DNA from: Ferrovibrio sp041906005
GTDB taxonomy: Bacteria; Pseudomonadota; Alphaproteobacteria; Ferrovibrionales; Ferrovibrionaceae
Direction of reading: 5' to 3'
DNA length: 64,000 bases
Assembly (NCBI RefSeq): GCF_041906005.1
Contig: NZ_JAYRJY010000001.1
Span: 1,178,001-1,242,000, forward strand
Shown here: positions 8,420 to 15,949 of the stretch, piece after piece
Position numbering within the stretch: the stretch's first letter is position 1
Layout of the letters: every line of letters starts with the position of its first letter
The notes under the pieces: generated by a model
The model's input: the letters and a program-made list of their open reading frames with translations, nothing else
The model's database searches: none
Told to the model about the DNA's origin: nothing
Made by a program: the position numbers and the translations under genes

Positions 8420-9493
8420 ATGGCCGAAAAGGCAGCCTTGATTACCGGCGCGACCGGGCAGGACGGCGCCTATCTGGCGGAATTCCTGCTCAGTCAGGGA
8501 TACACCGTGCACGGCATCAAACGGCGATCATCGTCGATCAACACAGGCCGCGTAGACCATCTCTACCGTGATCGGCACGAAACAAACCTGCGTTATTTCC
8601 TGCATTACGGCGATATGACCGATGCCACTTCGTTGATCCGCCTGATCGACGAGGTGCAGCCGGTAGAAATCTACAACCTTGCCGCACAAAGCCATGTCCA
8701 GGTGAGCTTCGAAACACCGGAATACACGGCGAATACGGACGCGCTCGGCACCCTGCGCCTGCTGGAAGCCATCCGCATTCTGCGCATGGAAGAACGCGTC
8801 CGTTTCTATCAGGCATCCACATCGGAATTGTTCGGCAAGGTGATGGAGACGCCGCAGCGCGAAACCACGCCATTCTATCCACGCAGCCCCTATGCGGCTG
8901 CAAAGCTCTATGCCTACTGGATCACCGTCAACTATCGCGAGGCATATGGCATGCATGCCTCGAACGGGATTCTGTTCAACCATGAAAGCCCGATCCGTGG
9001 CGAAACCTTTGTGACGCGCAAGATCAGCCGCGCCGTCGCCGCCATCGAGCAGGGCCTGCAGAAATGCCTTTACCTTGGCAACATCGATGCGAAGCGCGAC
9101 TGGGGCCATGCCCGCGATTATGTCGAAGGCATGTGGCGCATCCTGCAACACGGCACGCCCGACGATTATGTCCTGGCCACTGGCGAGGTTCACTCCGTGC
9201 GCGAGTTCGTCGAGTTGGCATTCCGCAACATCGACCGGAAAATCGTCTGGGACGGCAAGGGCATCAAGGAGAAAGGTTATTGCGACCGCTCCGGCGAGAT
9301 TCTTGTGGCCGTCGACCCTGCCTATTATCGGCCCACCGAGGTCGATTTCCTGCTCGGCGACCCGACCAAGGCCCAGCGGGAACTCGGCTGGCGGCATCAG
9401 ACGAGTTTCGAACAGCTTGTTACCGAAATGGTGGAGGCCGACCGCGTCATGCTCAATCAGGAACAGTTCCGCAATGCATACAGCCATGCCTGA
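8420..9493 (+). CDS. gmd: GDP-mannose 4,6-dehydratase
   Basis: A 357-aa short-chain dehydrogenase-type enzyme makes GDP-4-keto-6-deoxy-mannose from GDP-mannose using bound NADP. The Rossmann motif GATGQDGAYLAE is at residues 10-21. The active site is Thr134/Glu136 (STSELFGK) with Tyr158 and Lys162 (SPYAAAK), and RRSSSINTGRVDHLY is diagnostic for Gmd. The ATG has AAGGA 7 nt upstream. The stop overlaps the start of fcl (ATGCCTGA), which indicates translational coupling of the two GDP-fucose steps. Confidence 0.97.
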   Translation: MAEKAALITGATGQDGAYLAEFLLSQGYTVHGIKRRSSSINTGRVDHLYRDRHETNLRYFLHYGDMTDATSLIRLIDEVQPVEIYNLAAQSHVQVSFETPEYTANTDALGTLRLLEAIRILRMEERVRFYQASTSELFGKVMETPQRETTPFYPRSPYAAAKLYAYWITVNYREAYGMHASNGILFNHESPIRGETFVTRKISRAVAAIEQGLQKCLYLGNIDAKRDWGHARDYVEGMWRILQHGTPDDYVLATGEVHSVREFVELAFRNIDRKIVWDGKGIKEKGYCDRSGEILVAVDPAYYRPTEVDFLLGDPTKAQRELGWRHQTSFEQLVTEMVEADRVMLNQEQFRNAYSHA

Positions 9494-10478
9494 GACCACA
9501 CTCTATCCCCTGTCCGGCCGCCGCGTTTGGGTGGCCGGACATCGCGGACTGGTCGGCTCGGCATTGGTCCGCCGCCTGGCGCGGGAGGATTGCGAAATAC
9601 TCACCGCCGGACGCGACAGCCTTGACCTGCGCTCACCCGACCAGGTCGATCTGTGGATGAAGAATGTCCGCCCGGAGGCGGTGTTTGTTGCCGCGGCCAA
9701 GGTTGGCGGGATCCATGCCAATGACACGCAGCCCGCCACATTCCTGTACGACAACCTGATGATAGAAGCGAATGTGATCGAGGCGGCCCGTCGCTATGGT
9801 GTGGAAAAGCTGGTGTTTCTCGGCTCGTCCTGCATCTATCCACGCCTGGCGCCGCAACCGATCCCGGCCTCTGCCCTACTGACCGGTGCCCTTGAGCCGA
9901 CCAATGAATGGTATGCCATCGCCAAGATTGCCGGGCTTAAACTCTGCCAGGCGTATCGGCGGCAACATGGCTGCGACTTCATCTCCCTGATGCCGACCAA
10001 CCTGTATGGTCCCGGCGACAATTTCGATCTGCAGCAGAGCCACGTGGTTCCGGCATTGATCGCCAAGGCGCATCAGGCCCGCGCCACCGGAGCGGCAAGC
10101 CTGTCGGTCTGGGGTTCCGGCACGCCGCTACGCGAATTCCTGCATGTCGATGACGCTGCCGACGGCATCGTATTCGCCATGCAGCATTATTCGGGAGAAG
10201 CCATATTGAATCTTGGATCCGGCGAGGAAGTATCGATCGGCGATCTCGCCCGCATGATCTGCACCATCACGGGTTATTCCGGACAGCTCGCCTTCGACGT
10301 CACCAAGCCCGATGGCACGCCGCGCAAAGTGGTCGACAGCAGTGAACTCAGGGCCATGGGTTGGCAGCCAGCCATTGGCCTGGAGGCGGGCCTGCGACAG
10401 ACCTATCGCTGGTATCTCGACCATATCGGCCTGACCAAAGGAGCCGATGCGATCCGGCGGCAGCGGGCATACGGTTAA
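9486..10478 (+). CDS. fcl: GDP-L-fucose synthase
   Basis: The 330-aa bifunctional epimerase-reductase turns GDP-4-keto-6-deoxy-mannose into GDP-L-fucose. It shows the cofactor motif GHRGLVGS (residues 18-25), the segment FLGSSCIYP, and the catalytic Tyr143/Lys147 pair in NEWYAIAK. The ATG at 9486 lies inside the last codons of gmd, an 8-bp overlap. Together with manC and manB elsewhere in the locus, this completes a route from mannose-6-phosphate to GDP-fucose. The gene converges on the beta-helix protein gene 20 bp away. Confidence 0.96.
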   Translation: MPETTLYPLSGRRVWVAGHRGLVGSALVRRLAREDCEILTAGRDSLDLRSPDQVDLWMKNVRPEAVFVAAAKVGGIHANDTQPATFLYDNLMIEANVIEAARRYGVEKLVFLGSSCIYPRLAPQPIPASALLTGALEPTNEWYAIAKIAGLKLCQAYRRQHGCDFISLMPTNLYGPGDNFDLQQSHVVPALIAKAHQARATGAASLSVWGSGTPLREFLHVDDAADGIVFAMQHYSGEAILNLGSGEEVSIGDLARMICTITGYSGQLAFDVTKPDGTPRKVVDSSELRAMGWQPAIGLEAGLRQTYRWYLDHIGLTKGADAIRRQRAYG

Positions 10479-10498
10479 GACGCGCCCGGAGGCGGCCA

Positions 10499-11740
10499 TC
10501 AACTGCCAACCGGCGTGCCATCTTCTTCGTTATCGGGCTTGCCTTTCTTGATCCGGAGCCGCCCCCTGCTGTCCACCCAAAGGGAATAATCGCCCAGCTT
10601 CGGGAGATGGCGGCTGTTCCAGTCGGAACCAAAGCGCACGCTTTCACCCGGCCCACCGATCACCAGAGCCTCGAAACCCGGATCGGTCTGCACGGCCCCA
10701 CGGCAGCCAATCAGCGTCGCCATGGCACTGCCCGCCCCATTCAAACGTGCCAGGCCGGCCATGGCGGCGTCGCCACCGCCACTGCCAGTGCAGCCGATCA
10801 TGGTGAGCTGGCCCGTAATATAGCCACGCAGCAGGCGGTTCTGGTGCCGGATCGAATAGGCGGTGCACGCGATCAGGGTCGCGAACCCCTGCAGCCAGAT
10901 GCCGGCATCGCCGGCAGTAAACGCACTGGCCTTATCGTGATTATTCTCGAAACCGCAATGCGACAGCAGCGTACAGCCATTGCGCGCCAGCAGTCCGAAA
11001 TTCCGGTTCAGCAGGAAATAACAGCCGTGGAAACCGACATCGTAGCAGCCGCGCAGCAATGCCACGCCGTGGTCGCCGTTCTGGCCGAAAACGCACCCCA
11101 TCACATGGATGGCGGAGAGGATTCCGCCCGGATCGCCATGGGCGAAGCTGGCACCATTCCCGCGATTGTTGCGGAAATAGCAATTGACGATCTGGCCCTC
11201 AAAGACATTGCCCGTCAGCACGCAGCCGTCACCTCCACAATTCTGCACCACCAGGTCGCGCAGGCAGAAATTGTAGATGTAACGACCAAAGCTTTCACAA
11301 CTCAGCCTGAGGCCCGCCCCTTCGCCACCCGTTCCCTCAATCCCGAGACCATCGATCAAAAGATAACGCACCGTGCTTTCGCTCAAGACCTCCACGACAG
11401 GTGAGCCATCCGTAATGGCTGAGACCAGTCGCGCGCCGGGCGCCAGGATGCCACCCTGGCGGGTCAGGGGCTTGGTAAGGTGAACCCGCAGGGTACGGGT
11501 TACCCGGTAGGTGCCGGGCGGAATCTGCAGCAGCGTGCCGTCGTTGGAAAATGTCGCATCGAAAGCGGACTGCAAAGCGGCCGTATCGTCGGTTCGGCCA
11601 TCACCGCTGGCGCCAAAATCCACCGCTGATAATACACGTTGCGGCCCCGCAGCCGGAACGGCTGCCTGAAGGGCGTTTGGTCCCAGCAACCCGACACCAG
11701 CCAGCACGCCCCCGGAAGTGAGAAAATTACGGCGCTGCAT
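10499..11740 (-). CDS. Tat-exported right-handed beta-helix protein (pectate-lyase superfamily), possible exopolysaccharide lyase or hydrolase
   Basis: The protein is 413 residues long. It begins MQRRNFLTSGG, a twin-arginine signal with a hydrophobic stretch to about residue 30. The pectate-lyase-3 type start VDFGASGDGRTDDTAALQSA follows, then successive short-strand coils rich in Gly, Asn and Cys (for example LVVQNCGGDGCVLTGN). Such beta helices are found in polysaccharide lyases, GH28-type hydrolases and epimerases that trim or cut exopolysaccharide in the periplasm or outside. The start at 11740 overlaps the end of the polymerase gene by 14 bp, so it is the last gene of the main minus-strand operon. 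Catalytic residues cannot be assigned from sequence alone. Confidence 0.8.
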   Translation of the reverse strand: MQRRNFLTSGGVLAGVGLLGPNALQAAVPAAGPQRVLSAVDFGASGDGRTDDTAALQSAFDATFSNDGTLLQIPPGTYRVTRTLRVHLTKPLTRQGGILAPGARLVSAITDGSPVVEVLSESTVRYLLIDGLGIEGTGGEGAGLRLSCESFGRYIYNFCLRDLVVQNCGGDGCVLTGNVFEGQIVNCYFRNNRGNGASFAHGDPGGILSAIHVMGCVFGQNGDHGVALLRGCYDVGFHGCYFLLNRNFGLLARNGCTLLSHCGFENNHDKASAFTAGDAGIWLQGFATLIACTAYSIRHQNRLLRGYITGQLTMIGCTGSGGGDAAMAGLARLNGAGSAMATLIGCRGAVQTDPGFEALVIGGPGESVRFGSDWNSRHLPKLGDYSLWVDSRGRLRIKKGKPDNEEDGTPVGS

Positions 11741-13061
11741 GGGCTGCCCCTTTATCGCGTGAAGGGAAGGCACCAGGCGACCATTGCGGTGCCGCGACGT
11801 GGGGCGCGATGCTTGCCGCACGGCGCACGAGAACCGACAGGCCCGCCGCCAGCAGGAACACCGTCCAGGTCTTGGGGCCGACATAGGCCCCGGAAGCCTG
11901 ACCGAGCACAGCCCAGACGGCCCAGCAGAACACAAGGCTTGGCACGCCAAGCAGGCGCAACCAGCCCGACAGGCCCGCCATGGCGATGCCGCCCCAGATC
12001 GCACCGAGATAAATCCAGTGCAGCCAGAAATAATTGGTCAGCGCCGAGGATATCCTGTCGATCCGCCAGGCCGCCGAATACTGCGAAGATTGCACGAAGA
12101 CATTCATCACGAGGCCGGCAATAAATTCCTCGCCCGTCAGACCTGCCCCGGCCCAGGGATAGATTTGCATCACCTTCAGGCCGACCAGGGCCGGGCCGAT
12201 CACGCGATAAAAGAAACTCGGATCCTCACCAGCGAGGATATCGCTCAGACGTTCGGCATAGACCGTCATGCCGAGGATTGCCGCGACTATCATGAGCAGC
12301 ACGGCAAGCAGCAGGATACCGGCACGATTGCGCGCATTCGGATCAACAAACAGATAGCACGGCACCACCAGCGGCAGGGCTAGCAGCAAGGTCGGCCCCG
12401 GCATCGCCGCCAGACCGGCCGCCAGCAGCAGCAGAAAGACAAACAGCTTGCCGCGCCGCTGCGATATCACGAACCAGGCGAAACTGAAGAACGTATACCC
12501 GAAGGTGACCGCCGAAGGCTCGCTGGTGAACAGCTTGGGCCTGATACGGCCATAGAGCAGTTGATCGCGCAGGTCGGATTCGTAGATGCCATAATCGTAA
12601 AGAAAGCTGCGGGCGGCATCGCTGATCGGGCGAAAGCCTGCATATGTCTCAAGCAGGCAGCCGATCAGGATAACAATGCAAAAGCCGAAAAACAGACCGG
12701 CCAATTGCCGTCGGCCAGCCTCGACCACGGTGAGAAACAGGGCGTAACCGATCAGCAGGGAATAGATCAGCTGCACAAGGCCGGTGAAGCGCTTTCCCAG
12801 AAACCCCATATCGCTGGCCGAAAGCGTGGCCGCCAGATAAATCACGATCACACCCGACAGGCCAGCCAGATGCAGCGGCTGGATCGCGTTGCGCCGGCGC
12901 CACAAAAGGATCAGGCCGGCAATACCGGCCGGCGCGGCAGGCAGCGGGATCGTTGGCGTGATACGGATCTCGACCCCGAGGTAGATCCCGATCATGAAAA
13001 TCGCCAGCAAGGCCATGTCGGCTGCCGGCAAGCGCTGGCTCGCTGCGGAATAGGGCATCAT
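11727..13061 (-). CDS. Wzy-type exopolysaccharide polymerase / O-antigen ligase-like membrane protein
   Basis: This 444-aa integral membrane protein has about ten or more hydrophobic segments spread along its length, for example MALLAIFMIGIYLGVEI, LSGVIVIYLAATL, LAGLFFGFCIVILIGCLL and AGILLLAVLLMIVAAILG. A longer non-membrane loop follows near residues 270-340. This is the architecture of Wzy polymerases, which join lipid-linked repeat units on the periplasmic side. Primary sequence is poorly conserved in this family, so the call rests on topology and position between glycosyltransferase and export genes. The start ATG overlaps the stop of the upstream gene (ATGATG with TGA), giving tight coupling. 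Confidence 0.8.
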   Translation of the reverse strand: MMPYSAASQRLPAADMALLAIFMIGIYLGVEIRITPTIPLPAAPAGIAGLILLWRRRNAIQPLHLAGLSGVIVIYLAATLSASDMGFLGKRFTGLVQLIYSLLIGYALFLTVVEAGRRQLAGLFFGFCIVILIGCLLETYAGFRPISDAARSFLYDYGIYESDLRDQLLYGRIRPKLFTSEPSAVTFGYTFFSFAWFVISQRRGKLFVFLLLLAAGLAAMPGPTLLLALPLVVPCYLFVDPNARNRAGILLLAVLLMIVAAILGMTVYAERLSDILAGEDPSFFYRVIGPALVGLKVMQIYPWAGAGLTGEEFIAGLVMNVFVQSSQYSAAWRIDRISSALTNYFWLHWIYLGAIWGGIAMAGLSGWLRLLGVPSLVFCWAVWAVLGQASGAYVGPKTWTVFLLAAGLSVLVRRAASIAPHVAAPQWSPGAFPSRDKGAAHAAP

Positions 13062-14245
13062 GGCCCGGCGATCGCCGCCAGCAACTGGCGCCCCCGGCTG
13101 GCCCAGTCGAACCGATCGCGGCAGATCGCATAGGCGCGCTCCTGCAGATGGTTCAGACGGTCGTAATCATCGATCACCTGCAACACGCCGGCCGCCAGAG
13201 CACGGTAATCGCGATAGAGCAGGATGCTGTCTTCATGCTGCAACGGCATGCCGGCAACCGATCCCTCCAAGGCCAGGATCGGCAGCCGGTTGAAGATGTA
13301 ATCCAGAACTTTCAGCTTGAAGCCGCCGCCATGCCGTTCCGGCACCAGGGCGATGCGCGCCTCTTGCATCAATGCCGACAGGCCGGAGACCGGTCCGGTG
13401 AACTGCGTGGCGGAGAAGCGCCGCCGGACCTGCTTGAGAAAGGCTTCGCGCGCCGTGCCGATGACCTGCAACTCGGCATTGTGACTGGCAAATAGCGGGT
13501 CGGCTGCCGCCAGGAACTGCTCCAGATTCAGTCGCTTGGCGATCCAGTCAAAGCTGCCGACGATCACGGCGCGCCGGGGCTGGCGCGCGCTGATGCGGCG
13601 CTGGTCGACATAGGCGCCGCCATATCCCGGAGTGATCACCGCGATATCCCGGCCAGGATGATCGGCCAGGAATCGGTCACGGTCTTCCGGGGTGATCGCG
13701 GTGACCGCATCCGCCGCCAGAACCATCGCCTGCTCCAGGCGCGCCACTTTTGCCGCATCGCGCAGAAGGATGCGCCGGCGCAGCGGATCTGGATGCTCGC
13801 GGGCCACTTGCTGCCGCAGACTCTCCTCATGGTTATGCGCGATATACACCAGGCGCGGCCGCCGGCCGCGCTGCGGATATCGTTTCAGCACCGAGGCCAA
13901 CGCCCAGCCTGCCGACAGACTGTCGAAAACGATGACATCCCAGCCATTTTCATCCAGTCGCCCCTCGAGCAGGCGCTGCAGTTCCGGCGTCCAATTGCGG
14001 TCAGCAACGTTGGGCAGGGGCGACAGCAGCGTGTGCCATAACGGGCGCGGCTTCTGCTCGGCCAGAAACCAGCGCAGCCCCGCCTGCCGGTCGAACGGCC
14101 GATGCGGCGCACCTGGGCGCATGGCGCCGACAATATCCACCCTTGCCCCGCTTTCGCCGATCGCATCGATCAGCCCGCCGGAATAGATAAGCTGGCCGTT
14201 ATGCCTGGGCTCGGGGTCGGTCTGGGTCAACCAAAGACACCTCAT
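13058..14245 (-). CDS. Glycosyltransferase (GT4 family)
   Basis: The protein has 395 residues and a GT-B fold: N-terminal CLWLTQTDPEPRHNGQLIYS with the usual glycine-rich loop, DVIVFDSLSAGWAL and LVYIAHNHEE, then C-terminal AVIVGSFDWIAKRLNLEQFL and a donor-site region HGGGFKLKVLDYIFNRLPIL. It probably adds one sugar of the repeat unit; the donor is unknown. ATG at 14245 is preferred over 14263 because the first beta strand begins directly after it. It is in the operon between the initiating transferase gene (27 bp upstream) and wzy (overlapping). Confidence 0.83.
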   Translation of the reverse strand: MRCLWLTQTDPEPRHNGQLIYSGGLIDAIGESGARVDIVGAMRPGAPHRPFDRQAGLRWFLAEQKPRPLWHTLLSPLPNVADRNWTPELQRLLEGRLDENGWDVIVFDSLSAGWALASVLKRYPQRGRRPRLVYIAHNHEESLRQQVAREHPDPLRRRILLRDAAKVARLEQAMVLAADAVTAITPEDRDRFLADHPGRDIAVITPGYGGAYVDQRRISARQPRRAVIVGSFDWIAKRLNLEQFLAAADPLFASHNAELQVIGTAREAFLKQVRRRFSATQFTGPVSGLSALMQEARIALVPERHGGGFKLKVLDYIFNRLPILALEGSVAGMPLQHEDSILLYRDYRALAAGVLQVIDDYDRLNHLQERAYAICRDRFDWASRGRQLLAAIAGP

Positions 14246-14272
14246 CACCGCGCCCCATACCACCGGTGGCTT

Positions 14273-15856
14273 TCAAAAAGCCTGGCGCCCGGTAAATCCG
14301 CCCATGATGGTGCGCAAAATAATCTGCGCATCCAGAAATATGGACCAGTTCTCGATATAACGGATGTCATGCTCGACCCGTTTGCGGATCTGATCGAGGG
14401 TCTCGGTTTCGCCACGCCAGCCACTGACCTGGGCCAACCCTGTGATCCCGGGCTTCATACGGTGCCGGCAATCGTAATTGGGCACCGCATCCTGATAGAG
14501 CAGACCTGCCGCCTTGGCGGCCGTGGCATGCGGACGCGGCCCCACCACCGACATATCGCCAAGCAGAACGTTGATGAATTGCGGCAATTCGTCGAGGCTG
14601 GTGCGCCGCAGGAAATGGCCAATCCGCGTTACCCGGGGATCGTTGCGCCGGGTTAGCTGACTGGCGGTCTGGTCGCACATGTCGTGTCGCATGGTGCGGA
14701 ATTTCAGCACCTCGATCAGCCGGTTGTTCAGGCCATAGCGTTTCTGGCGGAACAGCACCGGACCAGGGCTGTCGAGCTTGATCAGGATGGCGATCAACCC
14801 CAGGAGCGGCGCTATCAGCAGAAGCGCAAAAGCAGAAAAGACGCGATCTTCGACCGCCTTGGCGATACCACGCCAGCCACAGAGCGGCCGCTGCTCGATC
14901 AGCAGAAGGGGGATTCCGCCGATTTTTTCGAAGCCAGATTGTCCGCCCGCCACTTCCGGAATATCCAGATGCAGGTAGATATCGGCCGCGGCCTGGCGCA
15001 GCCGGTCGACAATAACACCGGGACTTCCCTCGCCCGGCGACGGCGCCACGATCACCGCATCGACATGCTCGCGCCGGATTTCGCCGAGCAGATCCTGCAG
15101 GTCGCCGCACAATGCATGGACCAGGCGTTCCGGCGCGGCCCGTTTTTGCATGATATCCGACTGCCCGGAACGGACCAGCGCCATATCGCCATACACGCCA
15201 ACCACAATATGATCCATGGCAAACGGCCGGCCGGCCATCAGTCGCTGCAGCAGAGCCTGCGCTGCACTGCCACTGCCGAACACGGCAACACGCCGGCATA
15301 GCCGGCCTGTCTGCCGCCACTGGTCGACGCGAACGGCCAGAAGCGCCCGCGCGGCCAGCAGAATGCAGCCACAGGCAACAAGCCACAGCAGCAGCCAGTT
15401 CTGGCTGCTCGCCAAGCCGACACCACCGGCAGCAGCCACAGCAGTAACGATCGCGGCGGCGGCGCTCCACGCCATTATCACGCGGCCGAATGGCAAGCCG
15501 CCTCGCTGCAGCAAAGCAGGCCGGTAAAGACCCGCAATCGACAAGGCATTCATCATGACAATCGTGCCCAGCAGGGCGGTGGCGGTGTAGTAGGCCGGCG
15601 CCAGCGGCAGGTCGGGCATCGTTACGACCAGGGATGCCAGGGCCGCGGCAAGGCAGACTACGCCATCGAGCAACCGGAATATTCCGCCGACGATATCCAG
15701 AGACACCGGCGCGCGGTGATGCAGCGGCGCCGATATCCTCAATGTGGATGTTCGGTTCGAAGGCTGCCGTTCGGCGGCCCGTTGCGCTGGCATGTCGGCC
15801 AGGCGCATTGCGGCATTCGTCAGGTCGTTCAGATCGGATCTGGCTTCGAGAGGCAT
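14273..15856 (-). CDS. Undecaprenyl-phosphate sugar phosphotransferase (initiating transferase, WcaJ/ExoY/GumD type)
   Basis: The 527-aa protein has about four N-terminal membrane segments, a cytoplasmic Rossmann-like CoA-binding-type domain (VAVFGSGSAAQALLQRL), a fifth hydrophobic segment (FSAFALLLIAPLLGLIAILI) and the C-terminal bacterial sugar transferase domain. Its signatures are KFRTMR, RRTSLDELPQFINVLLGDMS, VVGPRP and PGITGLAQVSG. It places the first sugar-1-phosphate, usually glucose or galactose, on undecaprenyl phosphate and so starts the repeat unit. ATG at 15856 is chosen because GGAG lies 8 nt upstream; in-frame starts at 15895 and 15922 are possible. A 93-bp gap separates it from the fused glycosyltransferase gene. 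Confidence 0.93.
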   Translation of the reverse strand: MPLEARSDLNDLTNAAMRLADMPAQRAAERQPSNRTSTLRISAPLHHRAPVSLDIVGGIFRLLDGVVCLAAALASLVVTMPDLPLAPAYYTATALLGTIVMMNALSIAGLYRPALLQRGGLPFGRVIMAWSAAAAIVTAVAAAGGVGLASSQNWLLLWLVACGCILLAARALLAVRVDQWRQTGRLCRRVAVFGSGSAAQALLQRLMAGRPFAMDHIVVGVYGDMALVRSGQSDIMQKRAAPERLVHALCGDLQDLLGEIRREHVDAVIVAPSPGEGSPGVIVDRLRQAAADIYLHLDIPEVAGGQSGFEKIGGIPLLLIEQRPLCGWRGIAKAVEDRVFSAFALLLIAPLLGLIAILIKLDSPGPVLFRQKRYGLNNRLIEVLKFRTMRHDMCDQTASQLTRRNDPRVTRIGHFLRRTSLDELPQFINVLLGDMSVVGPRPHATAAKAAGLLYQDAVPNYDCRHRMKPGITGLAQVSGWRGETETLDQIRKRVEHDIRYIENWSIFLDAQIILRTIMGGFTGRQAF

Positions 15857-15949
15857 GCGGTGGCTCCGGAGCTGTTTCTGCCCCGGATGTGCCATAACAC
15901 TGCTGCAACCGCCCGTGACCAAACAGGGGCGTTCTCACAAACCCGACCA

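Noticed and set aside
12400..13131. Alternative frames overlapping wzy and the neighbouring glycosyltransferase
   Set aside because: The chosen frames have membrane topology or GT motifs and an ATGA-type coupling; the others have neither.
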